From contig NZ_FOGT01000004.1 of NCBI RefSeq assembly GCF_900111295.1, positions 1 to 64,000 on the forward strand: 64,000 nt of DNA. The letters are read 5' to 3'. The notes below the pieces were generated by a model, which had not been told where the DNA came from, did not search any database, and saw nothing but the letters and a program-made list of their open reading frames with translations. The translations under genes were made by a program, and so were the position numbers. This DNA comes from Salipaludibacillus aurantiacus. GTDB lineage: Bacteria > Bacillota > Bacilli > Bacillales > Salisediminibacteriaceae. Below are positions 1 through 8,497 of this stretch, in pieces (position 1 is the stretch's first letter; each line of letters begins with the position of its first letter).

Positions 1-5
1 TATCT

Positions 6-81
6 TGGCTCTTAGTTCCGCACTGAGTGGCTCTATTGTCCGCAATTGGTGGCTTAAAAGTCCGCATAACTGGCTCTTTCC
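6..81. repeat. 22-bp periodic repeat at left edge
   Basis: The motif TCCGCA begins at 17, 39 and 61, an exact 22-bp step, and each unit also carries TGGCT (6, 28, 50, 71). At least three and a half units are visible and the array runs off the left edge. Arrays of 21-22 bp sites are typical of the ends of IS21-like and Tn7-like elements, where they bind the transposase, so this may be one end of such an element. No transposase gene lies in the window, so the assignment is an inference. Confidence 0.5.
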
Positions 82-262
82 TAATGCAATACTCAATTTG
101 ATGAATCAGAGATTATCGATGTTGAATTTGTAGAACAAGATTAAATGAAGTAAGTATCTCCTTTCGAAGGTGGTTTTTTATGTCAAAAATCAGGAGGCCC
201 AGGATGAAATAAGGTTTCTGTTTCAGACTTTAACTATCACTATCGAGGTTGATTTCATAAAT
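82..262. other. Gap with no recognised gene
   Basis: No gene with a start codon and ribosome site is seen. On the plus strand a short open stretch ends at TAA 142-144 with the residues DESEIIDVEFVEQD, which looks like the acidic tail of a lost protein, but too little remains to name it. Confidence 0.4.
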
Positions 263-297
263 GGAACTCCGGCAAAATTTTTTGCCGGAGTTTTGTA
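263..297. terminator. Bidirectional intrinsic terminator
   Basis: CTCCGGCAAAA pairs with TTTTGCCGGAG and is followed by TTTTG on the plus strand, with AT-rich sequence on the other side. It lies just downstream of the minus-strand MutS2-like gene and would end that transcript. Confidence 0.7.
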
Positions 298-334
298 ATT
301 AATTGCGGAGCCCTGCACTATCTTTAGTTGAAAC

Positions 335-2266
335 TTAATTCTCTTCTTCATGAAGAGTTAAGCTTTCGACGTGTTTACGATCCATCTTATGCTTCGTTTT
401 TCGATACTCAACGGACTTAAAGATGATGTCAAAATCATAATCCTCAGGATAAAGGTCCCTTGCTGGAATCTTTAGTGTTAACCGTTTGTGGTTCACGCGA
501 TGCTTTTCTCCTTTGATTTGAACAATATAGTTCCCAGTCTCATCTGGTCCTTTATAGACGATGCCTACCGAACCTTTAGGAGAGACGGTGACATTATCTC
601 CTTGATTGAAGATGGGAATGGAGGACTCCTTTTGCTTTCGCTGCTTTCTGGCGTATTTCGTCGTTGCAAGTTGTTTCTCATAGCGCCGCTTCTGAGCCTG
701 GTCCGTTTCGTCAACAGCGAAGCGATCAGCCTCAGACTGACGATCGCTTAGTTGATGAGCCCGTTTGATTAACTCAGGATGCAAACCAAGCTTATAAGCA
801 ATATCGAACGCTTGACTGTTCCCGGTTTCTCCTAATAAAAGCCGGTAAGTGGGCTGAAGCGTCTGAACATCAAATGCCATCGACCCGTTAAGGAAACCTT
901 CATGTGTTTGGGCAAGTGACTTTAGCTCACGATAATGGGTTGTGGCAAAAATGGTTGAACCTTTCGCAAACATTTGCTCAAGGATGACTTGAGCAAGGGC
1001 CATGCCTTCATTTGGGTCCGTTCCGGAGCCAAGTTCATCGATAAGAACGAGCGTTTTATCATCGGCGTGCTCCAGAATATCGATGATGTTTGTAAGACGA
1101 GAGCTAAACGTGCTTAAATTTTGTTCAATACTCTGCCCATCGCCAATATCCACATAAATTTTTTGGAAAATATGGAGCGACGTTTTTTCCCCAGCAGGAA
1201 TCATCAAGCCCGTTTGCGCCATTAATGTTAGAAGTCCGACCGTTTTCAACGTGACGGTTTTTCCCCCGGTATTAGGTCCGGTAATGACAAGTGCACGCTC
1301 TTGTAGACCAAGTTGAAGGGAAAGAGGTACTGCTTTCTCTCCTAACAATGGGTGACGGGCTTGATCTATGTGAATCGTAAAGGATTCATTAAGCTCGGGA
1401 ACAATGCCATCGATGGAACGGCCATATTTCGCTTTAGCAAATATCACATCATAATGATGCATTGTTTCCATAGCGATATGAAGATCCGGCTCTATTTCAA
1501 GAACAAGAGCCGTTAGCTGATAAAGGATGGTTTCAACTTCATGTTCTTCTGCCATGATAAGATGATTCAATTCCTCATATATGGCCGCCACTTCAGTCGG
1601 TTCCATAAAAACAGTTGCGCCAGAAGCGGAGGTATCCACCACGCTTCCATTCACTTTTGAACGGTACTGTTTTTTGACTGGTATCGTAAAATGACCATTT
1701 TTCTCAACGACCATACTCTCCTGGAGGTAGGGGGTCATCTTTTTAGACCGGCACATGGCTTCAGCTTTTTCCTTTACTTCTGCTTGTTTCGAGCGAAGAT
1801 GGCGTCGTATGTTCGCCAACTCAGGAGTGGCGTAATCATCAATTTTCCCGTGACGAAGGCTGCCGCTAATCTCATTTTCACAGGTTGTCATATCCGCTAT
1901 GGAATGCACATAATTAGCAACATCCGGAGCCACGGAAGTTTTATCTTTCATAAACGTCTTAAGCTTCCGGCAATGTTCGAGAAAAGAAACCACACGTTCA
2001 AGCTGGTCAGGTCGTAAAAACAGTCCTTTATGAGCTTGTTTAAGATAAGTTGCCACTTCGTCCAAAGAGTGGATGGGCACACTGGAGCTCATATCTAAAA
2101 TACGCGCGGCTTGATTAACTTCTATAAGCATTTGGTCAATATGTTTCTTTACAAGCTTTGGTTCACTTGCCATGATCGTTTCCTTAGCTCGATCAGTGTG
2201 GGCAAAGGATGCCACGGTGTTTAATATGTTGTCATAGTCAAGTTGCTGCAATGATGATTGGTTCAT
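335..2266 (-). CDS. MutS2-like ATPase without Smr domain
   Basis: A 643-residue MutS-family protein of the MutS2 branch. It has a helical lever region (about 1-300) and an ABC-type ATPase with Walker A GPNTGGKT near residue 330 and Walker B LVLIDELGSG near 405, followed by a basic tail. Classical MutS2 is about 780 residues and ends in KOW and Smr nuclease domains. This one stops after a short beta-rich segment and lacks Smr, so it is probably a paralogue. MutS2 family members act on DNA recombination or split collided ribosomes. The start has an AAGGAAG site upstream. The gene sits behind a leader with promoter, mini-ORF and terminator (2385-2680), which points to attenuation-type control and favours a ribosome-linked role. 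That role is an inference. Confidence 0.85.
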   Translation of the reverse strand: MNQSSLQQLDYDNILNTVASFAHTDRAKETIMASEPKLVKKHIDQMLIEVNQAARILDMSSSVPIHSLDEVATYLKQAHKGLFLRPDQLERVVSFLEHCRKLKTFMKDKTSVAPDVANYVHSIADMTTCENEISGSLRHGKIDDYATPELANIRRHLRSKQAEVKEKAEAMCRSKKMTPYLQESMVVEKNGHFTIPVKKQYRSKVNGSVVDTSASGATVFMEPTEVAAIYEELNHLIMAEEHEVETILYQLTALVLEIEPDLHIAMETMHHYDVIFAKAKYGRSIDGIVPELNESFTIHIDQARHPLLGEKAVPLSLQLGLQERALVITGPNTGGKTVTLKTVGLLTLMAQTGLMIPAGEKTSLHIFQKIYVDIGDGQSIEQNLSTFSSRLTNIIDILEHADDKTLVLIDELGSGTDPNEGMALAQVILEQMFAKGSTIFATTHYRELKSLAQTHEGFLNGSMAFDVQTLQPTYRLLLGETGNSQAFDIAYKLGLHPELIKRAHQLSDRQSEADRFAVDETDQAQKRRYEKQLATTKYARKQRKQKESSIPIFNQGDNVTVSPKGSVGIVYKGPDETGNYIVQIKGEKHRVNHKRLTLKIPARDLYPEDYDFDIIFKSVEYRKTKHKMDRKHVESLTLHEEEN

Positions 2267-2384
2267 CGTAAGGATCTTCCTTTCTATTAAAAAAATGAGT
2301 CATTATATTTTTACGCTGTATCGTTTCAGGAGATGGATGCAGACGACAGCTCTGTGCCGTCCATATGGCATTAAAATTGTACAC

Positions 2385-2414
2385 AAAAAACGCCTCAAGC
2401 AATCGCTTGAGGCG
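2385..2414 (-). terminator. Leader terminator upstream of MutS2-like gene
   Basis: CGCCTCAAGC pairs with GCTTGAGGCG around a four-base loop, and the minus-strand transcript continues with a run of six U. It lies about 120 bases before the MutS2-like start and after the structured leader, so read-through here would decide expression of the gene. Confidence 0.85.
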
Positions 2415-2564
2415 TTCGTCCGCCCTTCACGTTGAACAGACGCACCTGAAATAAGATAGAAGCGTGCTGTTTAAATGCTTGGTTCTTAACACGTACGAAA
2501 AGGAACACTAAATAAACCGACGTAATGTCGATTTTTAAACCTTTCGTACATATCCAATTACGGA

Positions 2565-2588
2565 TTAGTTAAGAACATTCACACTCAT
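2565..2588 (-). CDS. Seven-residue leader peptide MSVNVLN
   Basis: ATG followed by six codons and TAA, preceded by a strong AAGAGGAG site with eight bases of spacing. The peptide would be MSVNVLN. It lies inside the structured leader of the MutS2-like gene, and its CTT-AAC codons form one strand of a nine-bp helix. Leader peptides of this size sense stalled ribosomes in inducible macrolide, lincosamide or phenicol resistance genes. The inducing agent cannot be read from the sequence. Confidence 0.6.
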   Translation of the reverse strand: MSVNVLN

Positions 2589-2649
2589 AAAACAAACTCC
2601 TCTTTTACCCTATTTGGGTACTCAACGTGAAGGTTGTGTAATTGACTGT

Positions 2650-2679
2650 ATTATATGATCAATCTCCTTATTTTGTCAA
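2650..2679 (-). promoter_or_regulatory. Consensus SigA promoter of the leader
   Basis: On the minus strand a perfect TTGACA (2674-2679) and a perfect TATAAT (2650-2655) are separated by 18 bases. Transcription would start near 2640-2643, just before the closing helix of the leader RNA. Confidence 0.8.
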
Positions 2680-2716
2680 CGTGAATGGGTGTACTTAAAG
2701 TAACGAAGCTGTTATT

Positions 2717-2744
2717 TTGAAGAAGCTATGAAAGAATATATAAT
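2717..2744 (+). promoter_or_regulatory. Probable promoter of the oxidoreductase
   Basis: TTGAAG (2717-2722) and TATAAT (2739-2744) with 16 bases between them, about 40 bases before the Shine-Dalgarno site of the following gene. Confidence 0.55.
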
Positions 2745-2784
2745 TGAAACTGGACTAATCTAAACAAAAGAGGTGGCAACCGTT

Positions 2785-3831
2785 ATGAAAGCAGTACAAG
2801 TCACAGGATACGGTGATGTAGATAAGTTAGAAGTGGTTACACAAGCTATTCCGGAACCTGAAGAACATGAAGTGTTAATTAAAGTAAAAGCTTGTGCAAT
2901 AAATAATACAGAAATTTGGATGAGAGAAGGGGCTTATGGGACTGGTTCAAAGTCAGGGTGGAAACCTGAGGGAGTACAATTTCCTCGTACGCCCGGTTCT
3001 GATATAACAGGAAGCATCGTCAAGGCAGGGGATTCTGTTGATAAATCCATGATTGGAAAAAATGTTGTCCTTTTCCCATTTACATCTACTGGAGATAATG
3101 GTGTCGAACATATTTCAGAAGATATGTCCTTTATAGGGTCAGAATATGATGGCGGATATGCGGAATATGTCGTGTGGCCGGCTAACCTTTGTTTTGATAT
3201 GCCTCTTACCGATTTCACAGAAAGTGCTGTTTTTACTGTTAGTGGTTTGACAGCATGGCATATGACAGAACAAATTCAAGTCCAGCCTGGAGAGTCTATT
3301 TTGGTAACTGGAGCAAATGGTGGGGTTGGATCATTAAATGTACAAATTGCCTCTAAAGTATTTGGTGCTAAGGTGATTGCAATTGTTGGTGACTTAAGTT
3401 TGAAAGAAAAAATGAAGGAACTGGGAGCAACTCATGTACTGTCTTATCATTCAAAGAACCTTGCTGAAGACATAATAGAAGTCAATGAGGGACCGATTGA
3501 CTCAGTATTAGATGTGGTAGGCGATGCGCTGTTTTCAACGTCCCTTCACGTACTGAAGAAAGGAGGGAAATTCTGTACATCTGGCTCTGCGGGCGGTCAG
3601 AAGACAGAGCTTGATTTTAGAACGTTGTACTTAAAGCATATTACTCTTTATGGTTCTGTGTTGGGAACAAGGGAAGAGTTCAAACGCATGCTTCACGCGA
3701 TTTCTGAAGGGGAAATCAAACCAGTAATCGATTGCACTTTTCCTTTAGAAAAAGCGGGAGAAGCTCAACTTTATTTTAAAAAGGCAGGTAAATTAGGCAA
3801 GGTTGTCTTGCTTCCTGACCAAAAACAGTGA
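2785..3831 (+). CDS. Zinc-independent MDR quinone oxidoreductase-like protein
   Basis: A 348-residue medium-chain dehydrogenase/reductase. It opens with MKAVQVTGYG, has a GroES-like fold in the first half and a Rossmann nucleotide site VTGANGGVGS near residue 178. The Cys and His zinc ligands of classical alcohol dehydrogenases are absent, which fits the NADPH:quinone reductase branch. A GTG start at 2773 is possible, but AGAGGTGG lies eight bases before ATG 2785, so that start is preferred. The coding sequence is AT-rich compared with many neighbours. The gene stands alone between its promoter and the terminator at 3911. Substrate unknown. Confidence 0.85.
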   Translation: MKAVQVTGYGDVDKLEVVTQAIPEPEEHEVLIKVKACAINNTEIWMREGAYGTGSKSGWKPEGVQFPRTPGSDITGSIVKAGDSVDKSMIGKNVVLFPFTSTGDNGVEHISEDMSFIGSEYDGGYAEYVVWPANLCFDMPLTDFTESAVFTVSGLTAWHMTEQIQVQPGESILVTGANGGVGSLNVQIASKVFGAKVIAIVGDLSLKEKMKELGATHVLSYHSKNLAEDIIEVNEGPIDSVLDVVGDALFSTSLHVLKKGGKFCTSGSAGGQKTELDFRTLYLKHITLYGSVLGTREEFKRMLHAISEGEIKPVIDCTFPLEKAGEAQLYFKKAGKLGKVVLLPDQKQ

Positions 3832-3910
3832 CTTAAATCAGCAGGGCCTTATGAAGGCAGACTGCAAGTACATGGCTGGCTTAGGGTTTCAAAATAAAAA
3901 TCTTTTAAAA

Positions 3911-3958
3911 AACCTGTTCGAGTCAGCTGAAATGGGCTAACTTGAACAGGTTTTTTTC
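3911..3958. terminator. Terminator after the oxidoreductase
   Basis: AACCTGTTC pairs with GAACAGGTT and is followed by seven T on the plus strand. The AAAAAA stretch before it means it can also serve the convergent HPr kinase gene. Confidence 0.8.
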
Positions 3959-3997
3959 TACCACTTCGGATGCTATTAAGACAATGCCTGCACCCGG

Positions 3998-4930
3998 TTA
4001 GTCAGAGTTCTCAATCTCGCTTTCAATCCTGCTCATGAATTCTTCTGCGGCGCTGTATCCTTGTTTTTTCAGAATCCAGTTATGTACAGCTGCTTCAATT
4101 AATCCTGCCACATCACGTCCAGGCTGAACTTGAATTTCAACGGAAGGAATTTTAACACCCATATATTCCGTAAAGTGAAATTCCTGGTCCAACTCGTTAT
4201 TCAAGTCGTCCTTTTCCCATTTCGTCAATTTAATATCAAGAGCAATCCGGGTTTCTTCCTGGAAAGCCTTACTTCCGTATAAACGGACTACATTCAGCAA
4301 GCCGATACTGCGAAGAGCCAGAAATTCCTTCGTTTTTTTATCGTGGGTTCCGAGAAGAGCCTGAAGGCCGATCTTCTTAAGGACCACAATATCATCAGCG
4401 ACGAGACGGTGGCCACGACCAATTAACGTATGGGCTGTCTCACTTTTTCCCACCCCTGAATTTCCCCGGAGCAATATGCCAATGCCGGACACATTCATAC
4501 ATACGCCATGTATGGATAGTTGCGGAGCCAGTTCTTTTGACAAGTATAATCTGAGTTTTTCAATAAAATCTGTTGATGATTCCTTATGGTTTGTAATTAA
4601 TAACGGGATTTCTTCTTCTGTGCAATGATGTGTTAAATATGTAAGTCCTTCTTCTTCGGAGTTTACGATAAAACAAGGAGGATGGTAATGAACAATATTT
4701 CCAATCCGGGTTTTCCGTTCTTCTTTGCTTAACATGTGCAAATAGGTAATTTCTTTTGTCCCTAATATTTGAATTCTTTCAGTCGGAAAAAAATCAAAAT
4801 AACCGACGAATTCAAGTCCTGGCCGATGGACATTTGATTGTGTAATTGTTTTATTTAAATGTTTTTCCCCGGCTAATACTTTCAATGAAAATGTTTCAAC
4901 TATATTTTGAACTGTGACTTTTTTCAGCAT
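3998..4930 (-). CDS. Divergent HPr kinase/phosphorylase-like protein
   Basis: A 310-residue protein of the HprK family, which phosphorylates HPr on Ser46 for carbon catabolite control. The N-terminal domain aligns with Bacillus HprK (PGLEFVGYFDFFPTERIQILG region). The catalytic part keeps the IHG histidine (about 138), P-loop GNSGVGKSE (about 157) and VADD (about 176). The second signature, usually EIRGLGIINV, reads ALRSIGLLNV: the metal-binding Glu is replaced by Ala near 203. No lgt or phosphatase partner gene follows, unlike the usual hprK operon. It may be a paralogue with altered activity. ATG 4930 is chosen because GAGGA lies upstream; a TTG at 4945 is the longer alternative. Confidence 0.8.
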   Translation of the reverse strand: MLKKVTVQNIVETFSLKVLAGEKHLNKTITQSNVHRPGLEFVGYFDFFPTERIQILGTKEITYLHMLSKEERKTRIGNIVHYHPPCFIVNSEEEGLTYLTHHCTEEEIPLLITNHKESSTDFIEKLRLYLSKELAPQLSIHGVCMNVSGIGILLRGNSGVGKSETAHTLIGRGHRLVADDIVVLKKIGLQALLGTHDKKTKEFLALRSIGLLNVVRLYGSKAFQEETRIALDIKLTKWEKDDLNNELDQEFHFTEYMGVKIPSVEIQVQPGRDVAGLIEAAVHNWILKKQGYSAAEEFMSRIESEIENSD

Positions 4931-5611
4931 TCTCACCATCCTCAAGGCATTCTAACGGGTATTATACCCCTGATAAATTATTTGTATAAAACAGTCTTTT
5001 ACATTATATCATTTGCCGAATCATTTTGATGTGCCACTGTCACTTGTCAATTGACAGAAACAATGATTTGAGTAGTGCGTTTCATATATTTACACGCATG
5101 GTGTAATTGTCATGGCTAATTCCGTGATTTAAGTAAAATACAGATGAATAAATATAATACACCACTTGTAACAGAAGTAGTTCTTTTATGATAAACAAAA
5201 TGAGTTTTTTCTCCGCGTGTGCCTTCACCAGTCGTCCATGAGACCTCCGTTTGACTCCTTTATTCGTACATCTCCTGAATAAAGTCTGAAATTACTAAGT
5301 GAATTGAATGAGAAAGTATTGATAATGAACGGGAAGAAACTATGAAAATTAGTTCAAATGCATAGTATCTGCCGTCTATACATTTATATTTAATTAGAAT
5401 AAATTAAAAAAAGATTAACTTACTAAAAAAATTAGAGCAAAATACAACCTGTATTTAGATTGTGAAATCAACAATAAAGGGAAGATTTAATTCAAGGCTT
5501 AATTTAATAATTAGCAACAATTACTTTTAACTAAATCTGTGTAACCTCTAAATTTACAATAAGGGAACTTATATTAAATATATTTTATAAATAAGGGAGG
5601 GGTGTATATAA
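4931..5611. other. Long AT-rich intergenic stretch
   Basis: About 670 bases, very AT-rich, with no ORF or clear RNA. An odd palindrome, GGGTAT-T-ATACCC at 4957-4969, lies just upstream of the HPr kinase-like gene and overlaps a TATAAT read on the minus strand, so it could be an operator. Nothing else is seen. Confidence 0.4.
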
Positions 5612-5887
5612 ATGGAAACAAAACGTTTATTGGTTTTTGGTAATACACAGGGTGTAGGCTTTAGAAAATATACACGTAAGGTGGCATATCTTTACAACAT
5701 TGCAGGTTGGGTCCAAAATAAACCAGATGGCAGTGTAGAAATTGTTGCTCAAGGATCTTCTGAAATGATGGAGCTTTTCATAGAAAAAGTTAAGAAAGGG
5801 CCTAAAAAAGCAATTGTTTCCAAAGTAAATGTTTTATCAGTAAATTGTAACAAGAATTACAAAGCATTTAAGATATTAAGAAAGTAA
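5612..5887 (+). CDS. acyP: Acylphosphatase
   Basis: A 91-residue single-domain acylphosphatase that hydrolyses carboxyl-phosphate bonds of acyl phosphates. The phosphate-binding loop and catalytic Arg are visible as QGVGFRKYT (about 14-22), and the catalytic Asn lies in GWVQNKPDGSVEI (about 35-47), both typical spacing. GGGAGGGG precedes the ATG by about nine bases. The gene is strongly AT-rich with many A-ending codons, unlike the GC-richer DMT gene that follows. It stands alone and converges on the DMT permease gene. Confidence 0.9.
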   Translation: METKRLLVFGNTQGVGFRKYTRKVAYLYNIAGWVQNKPDGSVEIVAQGSSEMMELFIEKVKKGPKKAIVSKVNVLSVNCNKNYKAFKILRK

Positions 5888-6055
5888 TTAATGGAACTGG
5901 CGAAATTCTTCTCACTTTTTAAAAAGTAAAGGTGCGCTCATAAATATCATTAAATTAACGATGAAAAATACGGTGAGTCATTTGTAAGTATTACAGAAGG
6001 AGAGAAATTATTGCTGTCCCCCTAACTTGCAGGATTAGAATGAAAAATCGCGAAA

Positions 6056-6089
6056 ATAAAATCGACAAGTGCCTACTTGTCGATTTTAT
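6056..6089. terminator. Bidirectional terminator
   Basis: AAAATCGACAAGT pairs with ACTTGTCGATTTT around GCCT. It overlaps the stop codon of the DMT permease and lies downstream of acyP, so it can serve both convergent genes. Confidence 0.75.
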
Positions 6090-7021
6090 GCCATTCTCTT
6101 TCCTGTCTTCCTATACTCTCTCCTGTAGTACCTCTTGCTCTTATGCTTCCAAGTGGCAATAACGATGCCGAGCATGATCAGCAGGCCGCCGGCGAGAAAG
6201 TCCAGGCCGATGGTTTCATTCAACCAGAGCCACCCGAGCAGGCCTCCGACAAGCGGCTGGAAAAACAGAAACAGCGAGCCGACGCCGGCATCCATTAATT
6301 CCATACCTTTATTCCACAAATAAAATGTCCCTGCCGTTGCTGCAATACCTAAATATAACACGGACAGTATGATGAGCGGGCTTCCAAAGTAGACCTCACT
6401 TCTTTGCAACTCCCAAACCATCAGCGGGGTTGTAAAACCAGTGGCTGCAAGAAGGCCGTAAGCTGAGGTTTCCAGGGAAGTAAATGTCCTGGCTGCCAGC
6501 TTCACATACACCGAAAATAACGACCACGAAATGGCAGCCATGAAGAGCACCAGGCTTCCCAGCAGGACGCCGTTGTTGCTGGTGTCCCATTCAATCGTCA
6601 TGATGACTCCTGCGGTTGCCAGAAGAAGCGCGGTGATTTTCCTTTTTGTTAACTTTTCTTTCAGCATTATGCGGGCAAAGATCAGTATAAAGGCCGGGGA
6701 TGAAGCGGTGATGAGCGCTCCGGTTGAAGCGTTAGACAGCTCTACACCTATATACTGGCCAACGATCGTGACAAAATAACCGATAAACCCAAGCCTGATA
6801 AGAACCAGCCAGTCGTTCTTTGTATAGGATTTTCTTTGTCCATATTTTTTCTGGTGCCATTTCAGAAGAAAGTATAATACTAAAAAACCAATCATATAGC
6901 GCAGCCAGATTAACGTGAAGAGAGGAATATAATTTAGTACGTATTTTGTGAAGACAAACATTCCTCCCCACAGACTTGCCGCTAAAGATAAACAGAGTAC
7001 TCCTAATAGTGTTCTGTTCAT
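6086..7021 (-). CDS. EamA/DMT-family permease
   Basis: A 311-residue inner-membrane protein of the drug/metabolite transporter superfamily, with about ten hydrophobic segments in two EamA repeats (roughly 5-140 and 150-290). Typical motifs are SLWGGMFVFTKY in the first helix and the second-repeat PLVGGLLGWLWLNE segment near the end. The tail is short and basic. CAGGGGGC lies eight bases before ATG 7021, so that start is preferred over ATG 7048, which has no ribosome site. Substrate unknown; family members export amino acids or other metabolites. Confidence 0.85.
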   Translation of the reverse strand: MNRTLLGVLCLSLAASLWGGMFVFTKYVLNYIPLFTLIWLRYMIGFLVLYFLLKWHQKKYGQRKSYTKNDWLVLIRLGFIGYFVTIVGQYIGVELSNASTGALITASSPAFILIFARIMLKEKLTKRKITALLLATAGVIMTIEWDTSNNGVLLGSLVLFMAAISWSLFSVYVKLAARTFTSLETSAYGLLAATGFTTPLMVWELQRSEVYFGSPLIILSVLYLGIAATAGTFYLWNKGMELMDAGVGSLFLFFQPLVGGLLGWLWLNETIGLDFLAGGLLIMLGIVIATWKHKSKRYYRREYRKTGKRMA

Positions 7022-7240
7022 AACCGTGCCCCCTGTCCATCTCTTCATTTATTTTTTAAATGAGGATTTTTTCTGTACGGGGGCTTTTCACTTTTTTAGT
7101 ATGAGTAAAACTAAATATTGTAAATAGATTTATATAGTTTTATGGAGAAATGTGGAAGGGGAGTGGAGTAGTGTTAATATGATCTTCAGGCGGGGAGTTA
7201 TAGGTTCTCTGACTGGGACGCAGTAACGAACAAACCTTTT

Positions 7241-7277
7241 TAAAAAAGATGAAGCGAATTTTCCGCCTCACCTTTTT
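7241..7277 (-). terminator. Minus-strand terminator
   Basis: On the minus strand GGTGAGGCG pairs with CGCTTCATC using two G-U pairs, followed by six U. The G-U pairs make it directional, ending the small membrane-protein gene. Confidence 0.7.
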
Positions 7278-7294
7278 ATTAAACTGTGAGTTAT

Positions 7295-7615
7295 TTAATG
7301 TGTGTCGGCAGTGCTGTCATCATCGCAGCCTTCTTTCTCAGCCCGCTTTGTAAGGAAATTCGCTATTAAAAAAGTGCTTCCTATCATTGTAAAGAGAATA
7401 GCTAGCGTAAAGTAAGCCGTTGCGTAGTTGGCATTAATTATGTAGTTATACGCATCGCCCTCTACATACGCGTTTTTAGCCTCTTCAAAAAGAATGTTAT
7501 GGCTTTCATAAACAAATAGTTTATGGAACCCGACGCCTGTGAATATACCGGCTACTATATAACTGATCACTGCTAATATAAATTTCATCCCAAATTCCTT
7601 TGCTTCAGCTTCCAA
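7295..7615 (-). CDS. Small two-helix membrane protein
   Basis: A 106-residue protein of unknown function with two hydrophobic segments (about 9-30 and 66-88) and an acidic C-terminal tail containing DDDS. The start is TTG with GAGGGG seven bases upstream; the next in-frame Met is residue 10. No family recognised. It stands alone between its terminator at 7241 and the coiled-coil gene. Confidence 0.65.
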   Translation of the reverse strand: MEAEAKEFGMKFILAVISYIVAGIFTGVGFHKLFVYESHNILFEEAKNAYVEGDAYNYIINANYATAYFTLAILFTMIGSTFLIANFLTKRAEKEGCDDDSTADTH

Positions 7616-7761
7616 ATCTTATCCCCCTCATTTTAAAGTGTTTTTAAATGCTTATTTAATAAGTATGCTTGTTTTGCTGATTGATAACTGAAAGGATAAA
7701 AGGGAGTAAGAATTGAGATAAAGGTTTGAAATTGCGGGGGAGTAAACTGGGGAATAGAAAA

Positions 7762-7796
7762 AACCCCTGACTTGAGTGGATCAAGTCAGGGTTTTG
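7762..7796 (-). terminator. Terminator of the coiled-coil gene
   Basis: AACCCTGACTTGA pairs with TCAAGTCAGGGTT, followed on the minus strand by six U. It begins one base from the stop codon of the gene at 7797. Confidence 0.8.
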
Positions 7797-8054
7797 TTAT
7801 GCCTGCTTTTTCAGATCGTAAATTTCACGGTCGTGTTTACCCAGTTTCATGTCAAAAAACTCAAGATCTTCTTTCGTAGCCATCTTATCGAGCCGGGCCA
7901 TCATCGTATCGTGCTGCTCTGTCAGTTTCCCAGTCTGATCAAATGTTGTATCGAGCTTTTTCTCCATTCGAGCAGTTGTTTCTTTAAGTTCAGAGATATC
8001 GCTTTTCATACCATTCAATGTATTTATGATTTCATGAAGTAATTTGTCGCTCAT
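7797..8054 (-). CDS. Short coiled-coil protein
   Basis: An 85-residue hydrophilic protein, helical throughout, with heptad-like spacing of Leu, Met and Ile (IINTLNGMKSDISELKETTA and onwards). Similar small coiled-coil proteins are common in Bacillaceae genomes and some phages, but no function can be assigned. GGGAGGA precedes the ATG. No cysteines and no signal peptide, so it is probably cytoplasmic. Confidence 0.7.
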   Translation of the reverse strand: MSDKLLHEIINTLNGMKSDISELKETTARMEKKLDTTFDQTGKLTEQHDTMMARLDKMATKEDLEFFDMKLGKHDREIYDLKKQA

Positions 8055-8497
8055 TACAATTCCTCCCAGGTTAAGAAATTAGTAAGTGGAAATTTTACAT
8101 ACCGGAGCAGTTTTAATAGCTAGTTTAACTGATTTCTATCAAAAACAAAAGAGAAGGTCGAACTATATTCGGGCGCCACTCACCACCTTACGTATTGGAT
8201 TTGGCGTTAGGTAGCAGTTCCTGGGATGACTGATGCCAATGAAGGTTATAGAAGCGCGTGCTGGCGATTTTGGAAGAGTCTGGAAAGGAACCAGCCCGAA
8301 ATCGTAGAAGTAAGAAGTATACTATAATTATATAATAGGAACCTGTGTTCGTAAACATTCTTTTGTTTAATAATAAAAAGAAAATAACTTTAGTCATTAT
8401 TTGTTTGAAAGTGACTGTATGTATTTCTATTTTGAAAGTATTTATAGGTATAATTAAAGAAATACATTGATGCTCGCTAAGCGAATGGAGGGAGCTT
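8055..8497. other. Gap upstream of the primase-helicase
   Basis: About 440 bases. A minus-strand open stretch at 8188-8613 overlaps the start of the helicase gene and has no ribosome site. The segment 8160-8290 is GC-richer than its surroundings and could be a remnant, but nothing in it is recognisable. Confidence 0.4.

Larger units (their letters stand above)
2385..2645 (-). ncRNA. Structured leader RNA (putative attenuator)
   Basis: Transcript from the promoter at 2650-2679 to the terminator at 2385-2414. A perfect 12-bp closing helix pairs 2622-2633 with 2424-2435. Inside it, 2568-2576 pairs with 2482-2490 (nine bp) and 2540-2549 with 2494-2503. Small hairpins lie at about 2606-2620 and 2520-2530. 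The first strand of the nine-bp helix overlaps the last codons and stop of a seven-codon ORF, so a ribosome on that ORF would open the helix. This is the layout of translation-coupled attenuators of Erm, ABC-F and HflXr resistance genes. No Rfam family was recognised by eye. Confidence 0.7.

Noticed and set aside
5908-6023. Short open stretch after acyP ending EGEKLLLSP
   Set aside because: No start or ribosome site and too short to identify.
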